Part shown: one piece after another, positions 34,767 to 45,596 of the stretch | Numbering within the stretch: the first letter of the stretch is position 1 | How the letters are laid out: the number at the start of each line of letters is the position of its first letter | Origin: an uncultured Chryseobacterium sp. | Lineage (GTDB): Bacteria; Bacteroidota; Bacteroidia; Flavobacteriales; Weeksellaceae | Assembly (NCBI GenBank): GCA_913774355.1 | Contig: CAJYGB010000022.1 | Span: 186,001-250,000 of the forward strand | Direction of reading: 5' to 3' | DNA length: 64,000 nt | Notes under the pieces: generated by a model | Database searches by the model: none | What the model was told of the DNA's origin: nothing | What the model saw: only the letters and a program-made list of their open reading frames with translations | Translations under genes and position numbers: made by a program

Positions 34767-37700
34767 TTAGTTTTTGTAATTGTATTTAAATTCTTTTAGC
34801 AGTTTGCCAGCTTGGTTTTCTTCTCTTACTTCTTTTAATCTATTAGCGGTATCATAAAGGTAAACCTCCCTTATTCCTGATGGAGGGGTAATGCTCCTTA
34901 CACCAATAAGCGGATCATAGGTATACGTAGTAACATGGTAATTTGCTAAACTTGCATCTTTCCTGAAATTATCAAGTGCTGAAAGAAAAGCAGATTCATC
35001 ATTTCCTGGAGCTGCGGCATTATCTGTTGTCGATGCGTTAACAATAGAGTCGATTAATGATTGGGAAATGTCAGAAAGCTTTGCTCCTTCAATCTTGGCT
35101 ATAGGTTGGGTTTGGTTATACCCCCAGATGATGGTGGTTGAAATCCCGTCCTTTGTAGTATATTGCTGGAGATTACTTCTGCTATCGTAAAGATCGTAGG
35201 TGACTTCGTTAAAACGTTCTGCTGCGGAAGGAACTTCTGTGACGCCAAATCCAGAGCCAGCCGGAGGTGTAGGGACCATATCATTCTCATAATATTTTAA
35301 GATTCTTTTAGGTAAAACTAAATTTGTTACAAAATTATATTCGTAAAGAGACTGAATTCTGTTTTGAAAAATATTATTTTTATAATTTGTTGTTACCAGT
35401 GGAATTCCAGACATATTTTTCAAAAGCATGCTGGGAATGGAGAAGTATGGCGGTAAGTTTTGTTGTGGCTGGTTGCCATGTCTCAGATCATCAGCATATA
35501 GATACAGAGTTTTTAATTCAATGTCATCAGGATATTTAATTGTTTCACCAGTTAAATTTAAGTGCTTAGATGAATTTCGCTTATATTCAGCTATTGTTTT
35601 TAGTTCATTACCGCTAATATAATCAGTCGTAATAGTAGAGTTTAAAAAATAAGGATAAACATTTTCTTTTTGATAGTAAACCCAAGAAGATATCTGATGA
35701 ACTCTCGAAAAATATTTATTTTGCAACAATGGATGCAAACTAACAGCTGTATAATTATTTTCTATTTTTCTGATTATACTATTGTCTTTATACATCTCTG
35801 TTTTCAATAGTTTTCCTCTTTGAAAATCGTTATAATTATATTTTACGTAAAAATTTTTATTCAATTTATATGGCTTCAAATCATTGTCTAAAGCCAGAAT
35901 ATTGCGTTCAATAAGAATATCAGGATTTGTTGAGTAATCACTAAAATAATACTTTTGCTGTAGTATATTATTTCTAAGTTCTGCAACTTCACTATAGGTA
36001 ATTGGTGAAGAACTCAAAGAGTTCTCAGAAATATTTTGTGCCGTTTCCTTTAACATTTGTGTTCTTCCCCCTACGGCATTTTTATAATCGATATAATTCA
36101 TATATCTAAAAGTTTGGGTGGCAATACCACTAGATTCATTAGTTCCTGACCCGTAGTTTTTAATGTATTTAAAATCTCTTGTATAAGTATTTGTTCCATC
36201 AAAATCTATAATTTTTTTGATTCTTGCACCTCCAACTATTCCAGATTCATTTTTTAGATATGGAAAAAAATCAGAAGAAAAATCTTTCTCTATTTTTCTA
36301 GAATAAGAATGAGGCTCATAATAAAATGTTGAATTCCCTTTAGTAGGATAACTAATAACTTTTAATAAAGCTGTATTTACTAAATTTGGATTGGAATCTC
36401 GGGAATTTCCTGTTATTTGATAATCACCTGTATTCGTATTAAAACTATATTGAGGTATTAAAAAATTGTTATTTTCATTCTCTCCATTCCAATAGCCCCA
36501 AAAATCTATACCTAACGTTGTTTCTTTAGGTAAGTTTTCTTTATTATAATAATCAAAGGTATACTTTCTATTATCTGGAAAATTAAGCGATATGAGGAAA
36601 AATCTATCTTTATTTCTATAATATTCAAAGCCTATATTTTTAACTACAGTATTTTGATTTTTTATTTCAATGTTGCTTAATTTTAAAGGCTGATAATTGT
36701 TATCCAAAGATTGAAAGCGTGTATAAGTAAATTTTACGAGTTCTTTTCCATCTAATGAAATTGCAGATGGAAAAACCTTTTTAGTTAGAGTATATTGGAA
36801 ATAAGGTGCCTGATAAGAAAATCCACTTCCGTCTCCCCAAACATGATATCCTCCTGTGCTTGTATTATAATTATAATTAAATCTTTCATTTTGCTGATTA
36901 ACATATTTATTGTAGTCAAACAGTTCTTCTACGAAATCAAAGGTAGATTGTTGAGGTGGGGGTGTTGATGTACAAAAATTCCCTAAATTAGAAAGATTAA
37001 AAAGTAGAATCAATTTTCTTATATTTTAAATATTCTATTTCTATGATGTGATTATTAGGATATTCAATTTTTCTTAAATACCAACTATTTATAGAGAAAA
37101 TTCCTTGACCATTTGGAAGTAAATGAGCCGGATCTTTAGAACTTCCCATTTGATAAGATATTTCAAGATTCGTATGATTTCCTCCAAAATAGTATTTAAT
37201 CCCTCTACCGTCAGTGATTATGATCTCAGAATCGACAGGTGTACAGCCGTAATTATTTTGATTACTTAGATTAGAAATATCTATTTTTAAATTCATATCT
37301 TCTGATACAGCTATTGGTACTCCATCATTGTTGATATAGAAATACCCCGAATTTCCCATAAAATTAAAATTGAATTTGTCTGGGTGAAGTTCATATTGAT
37401 ATCCATTTATAGAGACATGATCCTTCCAAAAAGAAGAATTATAGGAACCATCATAAATATCAATATTAGATTTAGGACTTAATCTTGCCCCTACAAGAAA
37501 GCCCTTAGATATAAATGTATCCTCAGAAGAATCAGAATCATCTGCAATTCCATTAATATCTCGTGAAATAACTCCTCCAAAATTTAGGAACCAATTATGT
37601 CCTACATAATTTGATTTTTTATTAGGGATAAATCCTGAAGAATTATAATTTAATGTTAAATTAAAATTTCCAATAGACTGAAAGTTTTCTTGAAAAATTG

Positions 37701-37851
37701 GAATACTTAAATCAGCTCCTCCAACATTCAAGTTAACTGGAATATTCCCAAATCTTTCCATTTCATAACTTTGTGGAGATTTAATATTAAGGCTTTGAGA
37801 AGTATATAGATTGTAAAACAGTATTGAAAATAATAGTGTGTTCTTTTTCAT
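34767..37851 (-). pseudogene. YD/RHS-type secreted protein, split by a frameshift
   Basis: Two frames join into one protein of about 1,030 residues. The first (36997-37851) has a signal peptide (MKKNTLLFSILFYNLYTSQS) and the N-terminal part typical of Bacteroidota RHS/YD proteins (QSYEMERFGNIPVNLNVGG). It ends KKIDSTF then stop. The second frame continues NLSNLGNFCTSTPPPQ. Removing one base of the A5 run at 36999-37003 (T5 on the coding strand) joins them. The C-terminal part ends in YD-like repeats (EVYLYDTANRLKEVREENQA). It sits just before the Rhs gene and may be the N-terminal shell partner. Confidence 0.8.
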
Positions 37852-37857
37852 GTTCTT

Positions 37858-39440
37858 TTATTTTTTAATGAGTTTTGCACTCGCCGTTTTCCCTGTTTCC
37901 GTCTTCACCGATACTATGTAAGCCCCCTGAATGAGCGGCTGCGTATTAATTTTGGTTACTTTGTTTTTTGTTTTAACGTTCTGAAGCTGCCTTCCTCCCA
38001 TATCATACACCGTAATTTCCGCTCCAAACGCACCTTCCCTCAAACCCTCAAACCCAAGCTCCACATACGCGAAATCACTCACCGGATTCGGGTAAATCTT
38101 AATATCCTGCTTCTCGATCAATTGGTCAATTTGCTTATCACCTAACTTCACAATTTTCCAGTTTTCTCTTCCCAGTTCCTCGGCGCTGGTTCCGGCCAAA
38201 ATGATTGAACCGTCTCTATTCAGCTTAATATCCGAAAGCCGTTCTTCCCTTTTGCTGGATTCGCCTTTGACGTGCTTTTTCCACTGCTCATTGCCATTCT
38301 GATCCAAATACAGCATCCAGAACTTTTCATCATCCGTTTCGATTCTTCCCTCTGCCTGCGTGTAGCCGCCCAATAAAATCCCTCTCGTATTTTTATCATC
38401 GGAAGCATGCAGAACGCTCATGCCCATCAGAACATCCCGGTTCTTGAAATTGTAGGACTTCTGCCATATCTCTTCGCCTCTCGGGTTTACGGAGATCAAC
38501 CAAAGGTCTGTTCCCTCTTCGATGCCTACGGTTTTATTTCCCGAACGCTCCGATCTGGATTCCCCGCCGATCAGATAACCGGTGGAAGTCATGGCCAAAG
38601 TCCTTAAATGATCGTCACCTGTTCCACCGAAATTCTTTTCCCATTCTACCTTGCCTTCTTTATTAAGCTTGACGATGTGATAATCGCCTTCGCCGTAATT
38701 GGAGGTGGTTTTGGTTGATGGTTAATGACTTTGCTACTTCCAGCCACCGCTCCACTTCTGGAATAGATCCCTAACAATGCTCCGCCATCCAGAGTCGGAA
38801 TTATTTTCTCCACTTCATCGAGTCCTTTTCCGCCTAAAATAAGTTGTGAAATTTCCTTTCCGTTCTTATCAAGCCTTACGATAAGAACGTCTTTCGATCC
38901 GAATCCTTTCTCTGAATTCTGGATGTTGCCTGCTGCAAAAAATCCGAAATCCGTCGTCTGGATCACTGCTCTTGCTTCTTCGTCTGAAGCTCCGCCGATG
39001 GTTTTCTGCCACAATTCATCCCCGAATTCGTTGATGCGGATCAGCCAGAGATCGCTTCCGCCTCTGGATTCCTCTTTTTTATCCAGGCCTTGGCCTGAGT
39101 AGGACGTGCCTGCAAGTAAATACCCACCTTCCTGCGTATTGACGGTGGCTGATAAGAAATCATGGTTTTTCCCGGAGAAGTATTTTTCCCAGACTTCTTC
39201 TCCCTGCTGGTTCAGTTTCACCACATGGAAATCGTAGCCGTTGTTCTGCTTATTATCCGAAGAGATTTTATTGGACCGGATACTGCTGCCTGAAATCAGG
39301 TATTGCTGATCGATGGTGGTGGTCACCTGGGAAAGGAAATCCTGCGTCGAAGACGTAATGTCTTTCTGCCAGACCACTTACTGGGCGGAAATGCCCAGTA
39401 CCATGCACAGGGTAAGTGCGCTCATGTAAAGTCTTTTCAT
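37858..39440 (-). pseudogene. T9SS cargo with beta-propeller-like repeats, doubly broken
   Basis: One gene of about 527 codons, broken twice. The signal peptide MKRLYMSALTLCMVLGISAQ is followed directly by TAA (39378-39380), then in the same frame VVWQKDITSSTQ. A second lesion is a lost base in the run of four T at 38709-38712; adding one restores KTTSNYGEGDYHIVKLNKEG into the last part. The body has repeats like GGSDLWLIRINEFGDELWQK and DGGALLGIYS, and the end is a T9SS type A sorting domain (KIYPNPVSDFAYVELGFEG to AKLIKK). It heads the Rhs island on the same strand. Confidence 0.85.
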
Positions 39441-39475
39441 GTCCTTAGTATTTAATTGTTAATTTTAAATTTTTT

Positions 39476-39483
39476 CAAAAATA
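39476..39483 (-). promoter_or_regulatory. -7 promoter element before the Rhs island
   Basis: TATTTTTG on the minus strand, 36 bases before the ATG of the T9SS pseudogene, the likely promoter of the whole minus-strand island. Confidence 0.5.
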
Positions 39484-39552
39484 TTTTACTTATTTAATAA
39501 AAGAGTTGCTTTATTAACTTAATGCAAATAATAAATAACGTAAAAGATCATA

Positions 39553-39840
39553 TTACTCCGTATTCCAGTTCAGAATTTCAATATTCCGTTCCGCATACCC
39601 CAAAGCGTCCTGTACCGATAGAAAGGGGCGCGAACTGCTGTCTGCTGAAATATAGCCTTGTTCATCAATAAGGTACTTTCCGAAATGCAGGTAATAGACG
39701 GTGCTGTCTTTTCCGATAGTTGATGAAAAAGCAGCAGATCCCAATGATGAAAGGTTACCGGGCTCCTGCTCTACCAGTAAAATCGGCAGATAGGTATTTC
39801 CGGAATACTTCCATTCGCCGGTCTTAATTATTTTGTGCAT
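39553..39840 (-). CDS. Small hypothetical protein
   Basis: 95 residues, family not recognised. MHKIIKTGEWKYSGNTYLPI suggests a beta-rich protein; no signal peptide, membrane helix or cysteines. The middle (VYYLHFGKYLIDEQGYI) and the end (DALGYAERNIEILNWN) alternate like a small sandwich. It lies between the T9SS pseudogene and the terminator at 39937, and seems transcribed alone. It might belong to the Rhs island, but there is no direct sign of this. Confidence 0.6.
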   Translation of the reverse strand: MHKIIKTGEWKYSGNTYLPILLVEQEPGNLSSLGSAAFSSTIGKDSTVYYLHFGKYLIDEQGYISADSSSRPFLSVQDALGYAERNIEILNWNTE

Positions 39841-39936
39841 GATCTGAATGTTTTTTTAAAGCATAAAAATAAGATGTTCAAAAACTTTTAAGATTTCAGG
39901 AATATTAATTTCATATTAAATGATGTATAAAAACAG

Positions 39937-39966
39937 AAAACGCAGTTTGCACTGCGTTTTCTATTT
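39937..39966 (-). terminator. Terminator downstream of hemL and the repeat array
   Basis: Stem aaaacgcag / ctgcgtttt with a 6-base loop. It is symmetrical, with T-rich flanks on both strands, and sits 300 bases after hemL. Confidence 0.75.
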
Positions 39967-39969
39967 TTA

Positions 39970-40262
39970 TAGGTGAATAGTCAATGGTCAATTTTGCTGC
40001 GCAAGTCAATTGTAAAGTAAGCCAGAAAATTCACTATTCTTCCAAAGGATTTGATCATAATAATTAAATCATGAATGCTTTATCTTGCTTTGCAAATCAA
40101 TTGTAATCAATAAAAAATGCACCATTTCCCCGAAGGAATTCACCATTGACAAATGAATCGTGAATGGTCAATTTTACTTCGCATGTCAATTGTGAATCAA
40201 TTAAAAAATTCACCATTCACCCGAAAGGAATTGACAATTCACCTGAAAGAATTCACCATTGA
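39970..40262. repeat. Three tandem copies of the 'caccattgac' intergenic repeat
   Basis: Three blocks of roughly 90-100 bases. Each has the order atggtcaattttgct or similar, a word like gcgcaagtcaattgt, an A-run, aattcaccatt, ccgaaggaattc and accattgac. The family matches 706-905. It fills the gap between hemL and the terminator. Confidence 0.7.
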
Positions 40263-40266
40263 CTTT

Positions 40267-41550
40267 TTAAGAGTACTCGAATTTCCTCACCGCTTCCAGC
40301 GTTCTGTCGATTTCTTTATCTTTAATCGCATTACTGATAAAATACGTTTCATAGCCGCTTGGCGGAAGATAGATCCCGTTCTGCAGCATCTGGTGGAAGA
40401 AATTATTAAATAAGGCATGGTTGGCCTCCTGGGCTTCATCAAAATTAGAAACCCTGTTCGTATGGAAAAATACGGACATCATCGATCCCTTTCGGTTGAT
40501 TTTATGGGCAATTCCTTTTTCATTCAGGATTTTTCCGATTTCGAAATTCAGCGTTTCCGTGGTTTTTTCCAATCTGTTGAAGAATTCAGGATCATTTTTG
40601 ATCAGCTGCAAAGTTTTCAGTCCGGCTCTCATGGCCAAAGGGTTTCCGCTTAAGGTCCCTGCCTGATAAACTGCACCTTTTGGTGCCAGATAGTCCATAA
40701 TTTCGTTTCTGCCTGCAAAAGCACCGACCGGAAGTCCACCGCCGATTACTTTTCCGTAGGTCACGAGATCCGCTTTAACATTAAAAAGCTCCTGCGCTCC
40801 TCCGAATGCCAGCCTGAAGCCGGTCATTACCTCGTCAAAGATCAGTAATGCTCCGTTTTCATCACAGATGGTTCTCAGCTTTTGAAGAAATTCGTTTTCA
40901 GGAAGGACACAACCCATGTTTCCGGCAACAGGCTCAATAATAACCGCCGCAATTTCACCCTGATTATGTCTGAACAGGTCTTCTACCTGCCCCATATCAT
41001 TGTATCTTGCCAGCAAAGTATCTTTTGCCGTTCCTGCTGTTACGCCGGGAGAATTCGGATTTCCGAAAGTGGCTGCTCCACTCCCCGCTTTAATAAGAAA
41101 TGAATCCGAATGCCCGTGATAACAACCTTCAAATTTTACAATCTTATCTCTTCCGGTAAAACCTCTGGCCAGCCTGACAGCACTCATACAGGCTTCTGTT
41201 CCTGAAGACACCATTCTGATCTGATCGATATTCGGAACATTTTCGACGATAAATTTTGCAATTTCCGTTTCAAGCTCCGTCGGTGCACCGAAAGAAAAAC
41301 CTTTTTCGGCCTGAATTTTCAGCGCTTCCAGAACCTCGGGATGGGTATGGCCGAGAATGGCCGGCCCCCAGGAATTGATGTAATCGATATAGGTATTGTC
41401 ATCGGCATCAGTAAGGTAAGCTCCTTTTGCAGATTTCATAAAAACCGGCACTCCTCCTACGGATTTGAATGCACGGACCGGGGAGTTTACACCGCCGGGA
41501 ATGTATTGGTAGGCTTCATCAAATAAAGCCGAACTTCTTTGGTATCTCAT
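40267..41550 (-). CDS. hemL: Glutamate-1-semialdehyde 2,1-aminomutase
   Basis: 427 residues of the class-III aminotransferase fold. The PLP lysine is K267 in [17 protein letters not shown], preceded by the D-E pair in [12 protein letters not shown]; the GSGAATFG loop and the N-terminal NSPVRAF are specific to HemL. It converts glutamate-1-semialdehyde to 5-aminolevulinate, the start of tetrapyrrole synthesis in the C5 pathway. It follows the WG-repeat and glucosaminidase genes on the same strand with short gaps (20 and 43 bases), suggesting co-transcription, though their functions are unrelated. Confidence 0.96.
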   Translation of the reverse strand: MRYQRSSALFDEAYQYIPGGVNSPVRAFKSVGGVPVFMKSAKGAYLTDADDNTYIDYINSWGPAILGHTHPEVLEALKIQAEKGFSFGAPTELETEIAKFIVENVPNIDQIRMVSSGTEACMSAVRLARGFTGRDKIVKFEGCYHGHSDSFLIKAGSGAATFGNPNSPGVTAGTAKDTLLARYNDMGQVEDLFRHNQGEIAAVIIEPVAGNMGCVLPENEFLQKLRTICDENGALLIFDEVMTGFRLAFGGAQELFNVKADLVTYGKVIGGGLPVGAFAGRNEIMDYLAPKGAVYQAGTLSGNPLAMRAGLKTLQLIKNDPEFFNRLEKTTETLNFEIGKILNEKGIAHKINRKGSMMSVFFHTNRVSNFDEAQEANHALFNNFFHQMLQNGIYLPPSGYETYFISNAIKDKEIDRTLEAVRKFEYS

Positions 41551-41570
41551 TTTAAAATCTTTCTGTATAA

Positions 41571-42548
41571 TTAATCCTTGAAATAAAGGGTTCCGTCTTC
41601 TCCAGCATAATTCCTGACTCCGTTGATCATTGTATAATATAACTGAAAAGCATGGCCGTTCTTCGAAACCGTTCCGAAAGGCTCAAATCTTCCGTTCAAA
41701 GTAACCCCATTGGCAAGAATGGTTTTAAAGCGTACATTTTCTCGGTCAGCAGGATCAGGTTCTGAGAGCAGGATCAGATGATGGTGGTCCATCATTAAAA
41801 TGGAAGCATATTTTACAGGATAAATCTCGTGGGAAAATTCATCGGTTAAGCCGAACAATCCTGAAGAATCTGTAGTTAACAGATAGGGTTTTCCGCTGAA
41901 TACCTGCCATCCCACATATGCAATATCGGGTGTGCTTCTGTACATTTTCCCGATTTTAAGAATATAAATTCCGATGTGGGCATTTTCTGACAGAATTTCA
42001 ATATAATCAGCTTTAAAGTTGATCCGGTATTTTGTTTCATCTTCATAGGGTTTCAGCATTTCAAGGTCTCCCGAACTTAGGTCATCACGGGTCAGTGTGG
42101 GTACTTTACCGGTTTGGGTACCTGAAAAGCCTTTGTCTTCCACCCACCGGTCACGGACAGGAAATTTTTCAGGGTTTGCGTATTCGCCGAGCCGCATCCT
42201 TGTTTTCCTGGAATAGCGGTAATAACCAAAGCCATCAAACACTATGTAATCGGTGCCCTCCGCAAAAACTGGCTGTTCCGAAATAAATGGCATCACCTGT
42301 CCCGAATGATAATCTATAATTCCGAATTTCCTGTTTTGTTCTGCATGGAAACCCCCTACCGACGGATCATACCAGCTGATGCTCTGGTACTGTGGCTGAA
42401 CCACAATGAATTTGCCGGCATCACACAATCCCCACAAGTTTCCCTGCCGGAACGGAATGTACTTATCCAGATCCTGTGAAAAGATTTGTACAGGAAAGAG
42501 CAGTAAAAACATCCAGTAAATCCCGGATTTTATGCTGTAAAATTTCAT
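41571..42548 (-). CDS. Exported WG-repeat-like protein
   Basis: 325 residues from MKFYSIKSG (an ATG 12 bases upstream is also possible). A signal peptide ends near PVQIFSQ. The motifs [20 protein letters not shown] and [16 protein letters not shown] are WG repeats, which form beta-propeller-like or hairpin units. Later parts ([19 protein letters not shown]) repeat the pattern. It is probably periplasmic or at the surface, function unknown. It lies between the glucosaminidase gene and hemL. Confidence 0.75.
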   Translation of the reverse strand: MKFYSIKSGIYWMFLLLFPVQIFSQDLDKYIPFRQGNLWGLCDAGKFIVVQPQYQSISWYDPSVGGFHAEQNRKFGIIDYHSGQVMPFISEQPVFAEGTDYIVFDGFGYYRYSRKTRMRLGEYANPEKFPVRDRWVEDKGFSGTQTGKVPTLTRDDLSSGDLEMLKPYEDETKYRINFKADYIEILSENAHIGIYILKIGKMYRSTPDIAYVGWQVFSGKPYLLTTDSSGLFGLTDEFSHEIYPVKYASILMMDHHHLILLSEPDPADRENVRFKTILANGVTLNGRFEPFGTVSKNGHAFQLYYTMINGVRNYAGEDGTLYFKD

Positions 42549-42591
42549 TCGGACATCCAATTTCTAAGGGTTGAAAAATATCAGCCGGATA

Positions 42592-43650
42592 TTAATTTCT
42601 GGGTTTTTTATCAATTAAGTAGATCAGCTGTCCTGGTGTAGGTTTCTGTCCTTCATCCATTCTGTTTTTGGCGTACAGCTTATTTAATTTGATGCCGAAT
42701 TTCTGGGCAATGTCATGCATATCTTCGCCGGGTGCGGCAGTATAGGTTGCCGTATTTCCTTCGGAATTTTTGGATTCAAGGAAAACGATCTCATTTTTCT
42801 TCAGCACATCACTTTCCAGTTCGTTCCACTTCATCAGCCTGCTTTCACTGATCCTGAACTTTTTGGCGATAAATTCAACGCTGGTATCCTCAGGAATGAT
42901 AATGTATTTCAGGCCGTCGTTCGGGTGGCTTTTAATTAATATCGTATTCAGTATTTCCGCCTTAGTCTTAATACGCTCTACCCTTTTCTGCTGTTGGGCG
43001 TAGGAGGTCTGCTTGTACGGAACCTCAACGGTAACCGGTACTTTTGTCTTTTTAGTATATTTTTCCGGTTCCATCTGGGCCATAAAGCTCACGTCATTTT
43101 TCAGGTCCGGATACATTTTCAGGACTGCATACAATACTTCTTTGGAACTGGTATTGTCGAATTCGTATAATTTATACCGCTCTATTTTACCGATCAGGAT
43201 CGAGGCGTAGCGCGGATTGGTGGCATATCCTGCTTTTTTCAGTCCGGTAGCCCACGCTTTGTAATCTTTCATGTCTAAATTGAAGAGATTTGCGTAGTAC
43301 TTTCTTGTTGATAAAAAGATGGAATGGTCTTCGTAGGACTGTCTCGGATCATCATAAACGCGGAAGCATTCGTTGGGAGCGTCATCGGTATGCTTCATCG
43401 TTTTCCCGGTCCAGTCTTCCTTGCATTTGATCCCGAAATGATTTTTGCCTTCCAGTGCCAGCCGGCTCTGCCCGCCTCCGGTTTCCAGCAGTCCCTGCGC
43501 CAGAGTGATAGAAGCCGGAATTTTGTATTTTTCCATTTCCTCTACCGCATATTTTGCAAATTTCTGGATGTATTGGTCTTCAGTAGCCCAGGTCTGGGCG
43601 GAGAATGTAGATAAAACTAAAAGGCTTATGAGCGTGAAAAGTCTTTTCAT
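42592..43650 (-). CDS. Exported glucosaminidase (GH73) with LysM domains
   Basis: 352 residues. The signal peptide ends near LSTFSAQ. Residues 27-170 form a GH73 domain with the catalytic glutamate region GLLETGGGQSRLALEGKNHF and the late aromatic GYATNPRYASILI. Residues 240-345 contain two LysM peptidoglycan-binding modules (EDTSVEFIAKKFRISES and PGEDMHDIAQKFGIKLNK). It cuts the glycan of peptidoglycan at N-acetylglucosamine and acts in wall remodelling or cell separation. The domain order, GH73 then LysM, is common in Bacteroidota. Confidence 0.92.
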   Translation of the reverse strand: MKRLFTLISLLVLSTFSAQTWATEDQYIQKFAKYAVEEMEKYKIPASITLAQGLLETGGGQSRLALEGKNHFGIKCKEDWTGKTMKHTDDAPNECFRVYDDPRQSYEDHSIFLSTRKYYANLFNLDMKDYKAWATGLKKAGYATNPRYASILIGKIERYKLYEFDNTSSKEVLYAVLKMYPDLKNDVSFMAQMEPEKYTKKTKVPVTVEVPYKQTSYAQQQKRVERIKTKAEILNTILIKSHPNDGLKYIIIPEDTSVEFIAKKFRISESRLMKWNELESDVLKKNEIVFLESKNSEGNTATYTAAPGEDMHDIAQKFGIKLNKLYAKNRMDEGQKPTPGQLIYLIDKKPRN

Positions 43651-43717
43651 CTTATAATTTTTATTGTTTTAAAATGAAAGATGGAACACCGAGTGTTTCA
43701 TGTTTTCCAATTTTACT

Positions 43718-44620
43718 TTATACGATTAATGTTCTGTTCTGTTTTTCCAACATCCGGTTTGCTCCCTCTATTCCCTGCAGGCCGCCGGTATGAAAGCATA
43801 AAACCCTGCTGTCTTCAGGAAAAAAACCATCTTCAATCAATTCAAAAACTTTCTGCATCATTTTTCCTGTATAAACCGGCTCCAGAGGAATACTGTATTT
43901 CTCTTTAAAATCATTGATAAAACGGATATTTTCATCCTTTATTTTACCATAACCCCCGAAGCTTGAATCTATAAGACTGAAATTCTTCTTTGAGGTTAAT
44001 TCCCGGATCCTCTGTTCCAGCGAATCGTCGTTCACCACTTTAAATCCGATAACGTTCTGATTGTCTCCGCAGTATTCCGAAATCCCGGCAACGGTTCCTC
44101 CGGTTCCGACTGCAGTGCAAAGATAATCAAAATCTTTTGTTTCATCATTCAGCATCATTTTTAAGCCCGCTACGGCGTCTTCATTGGTTCCTCCTTCGGG
44201 AACGGTCAGGGCCTCCGGGAATTCCTTCTGCAAAAATCCGGTTAATTTTTCTTTGTGGCGGTATTCTTCACGGGTAACGAACTGCAAGTTCATGCCGTTT
44301 CTTTTGGCAAAAAGCAACGTAGGATTGTCGCGCCATTTATCTTTCAGCTCTTCTCCACGAATGATCCCCAACGTAGGAATCCCGGCAAGATTTCCCACTG
44401 CGGAAACGGCAGCAATATGATTGGAAAAAGCGCCTCCGAAAGTAATGATATAAGGTTTTTCCGGGCTTTTATCAAGATAATAATTAATATTGAAGAACAG
44501 CTTCCAGTATTTATTCCCCGAAATCTGAGGATGAATAAGGTCTTCTCTTTTCATAAAGAGTTTTACTTTGTTCTCCAAAGGAATTTCAACAATGGGAATA
44601 TGGATATCCGGAATTTTCAT
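43718..44620 (-). CDS. 1-Aminocyclopropane-1-carboxylate deaminase / D-cysteine desulfhydrase family
   Basis: About 300 residues from MKIPDIHIPI (an ATG 9 bases upstream is possible). It is a fold-type II PLP enzyme: the PLP lysine is K38 in HPQISGNKYWKL, and GGAFSNH near 66 and GTGGTVAGI near 175 are the usual PLP loops. The family contains ACC deaminase and D-cysteine desulfhydrase (DcyD); the latter is more common in such bacteria, but the tyrosine pair that separates them was not checked. It makes pyruvate, ammonia and, from D-cysteine, sulfide. Confidence 0.85.
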   Translation of the reverse strand: MKIPDIHIPIVEIPLENKVKLFMKREDLIHPQISGNKYWKLFFNINYYLDKSPEKPYIITFGGAFSNHIAAVSAVGNLAGIPTLGIIRGEELKDKWRDNPTLLFAKRNGMNLQFVTREEYRHKEKLTGFLQKEFPEALTVPEGGTNEDAVAGLKMMLNDETKDFDYLCTAVGTGGTVAGISEYCGDNQNVIGFKVVNDDSLEQRIRELTSKKNFSLIDSSFGGYGKIKDENIRFINDFKEKYSIPLEPVYTGKMMQKVFELIEDGFFPEDSRVLCFHTGGLQGIEGANRMLEKQNRTLIV

Positions 44621-44693
44621 CTGGTGCAAATTTCCGAATTTATTTTAAATGATAATTTTTAAATTCGTTAAACTAAACTTAAAAAATATTTCC

Positions 44694-45305
44694 ATGAAAA
44701 AAACTGTTGTTTCCCTTCTTATTGCTGCCTTTGTGATTGCCTTTTGCGGTGGAATTGCCTTTATTACCTTCAGGAATTACTTTCCTTCCAAATCAGTGTT
44801 CGATACACCCAATATGCTGAACGACAAGATGGTCAACATGCTGAACACCGAGATCGAAAAAGAAATATACCGTCACACACAGAGCGTTATGTATCCCGGT
44901 TACATTCCGGAAGCCGGGCAGAATACGATCAGGTATTTAAAAACGATAAAGTCCATTGAAAGCTATGCAAGATACGGGGTCAACTCCACCCAGCCAAGGA
45001 ATTATATCGAATTGAAAATTACCTTTAACGACGGAAGCCAGGGCAGCGAAATTTATACGGGCCGCCCCTGCAGTGCGTATATCGAAACCTGCCTCCTGAT
45101 CAAAGCGGAAATGAAAGACGGCAAAGCGGTGAAAGTATATACCAACGGCCAGGAAAGAAAAGGTTCTCCGGACCGGATAATACCGGACCTGAGCTTACTC
45201 ATTGATAAAGCCATTGCGTACGACATCGACAGAAATAGAAACCATTATTTCGAGCCTGAAAAGACTCAGAAAGATTTTGACAGGGAATGGGAAAATCAGA
45301 AATAA
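44694..45305 (+). CDS. Hypothetical membrane-anchored protein
   Basis: 203 residues from MKKTVVSLLIAAFVIAFCGG, the first of two possible starts with a sensible leader. The N-terminal helix is a membrane anchor or uncleaved signal. The body is soluble, rich in beta structure, with two cysteines close together (GRPCSAYIETC) that might form a disulfide in the periplasm. It ends in a charged helix (PEKTQKDFDREWENQK). Family not recognised. It is divergent from the D-cysteine-desulfhydrase-like gene. Confidence 0.65.
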   Translation: MKKTVVSLLIAAFVIAFCGGIAFITFRNYFPSKSVFDTPNMLNDKMVNMLNTEIEKEIYRHTQSVMYPGYIPEAGQNTIRYLKTIKSIESYARYGVNSTQPRNYIELKITFNDGSQGSEIYTGRPCSAYIETCLLIKAEMKDGKAVKVYTNGQERKGSPDRIIPDLSLLIDKAIAYDIDRNRNHYFEPEKTQKDFDREWENQK

Positions 45306-45596
45306 TATTTTAACAAGATGCCCGAAGTTATGTTTAAAACAAAAATTTCATTAGCAACGCAACTTTGTTATTAGCTTTTGCGCTTTGTTGGTCATCACCG
45401 TAGGAATTTAAACATAGTATTAGAATGCAGTGCGGGAAGATTCGCATTTGGATTCTTTTAGAGTGACAAAGATATCGGGAAAATATGGATATAGAAATTC
45501 AATACTCTATTTATCATCATCGCAGGGAATTATTAGATATAAGTGAAGAAAAATTCTGCAATATAATAAAACACCAAACTCTACAATATTTAACCG
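45306..45596. other. Spacer without a recognisable gene
   Basis: 290 AT-rich bases with no plausible frame and no clear terminator; then the heptad array at 45597. Confidence 0.45.

Noticed and set aside
706..40262. CRISPR array at the 'caccattgac' repeats
   Set aside because: Units are degenerate, longer than CRISPR repeats, directly adjacent without unique spacers of fixed size, and no cas gene is near.
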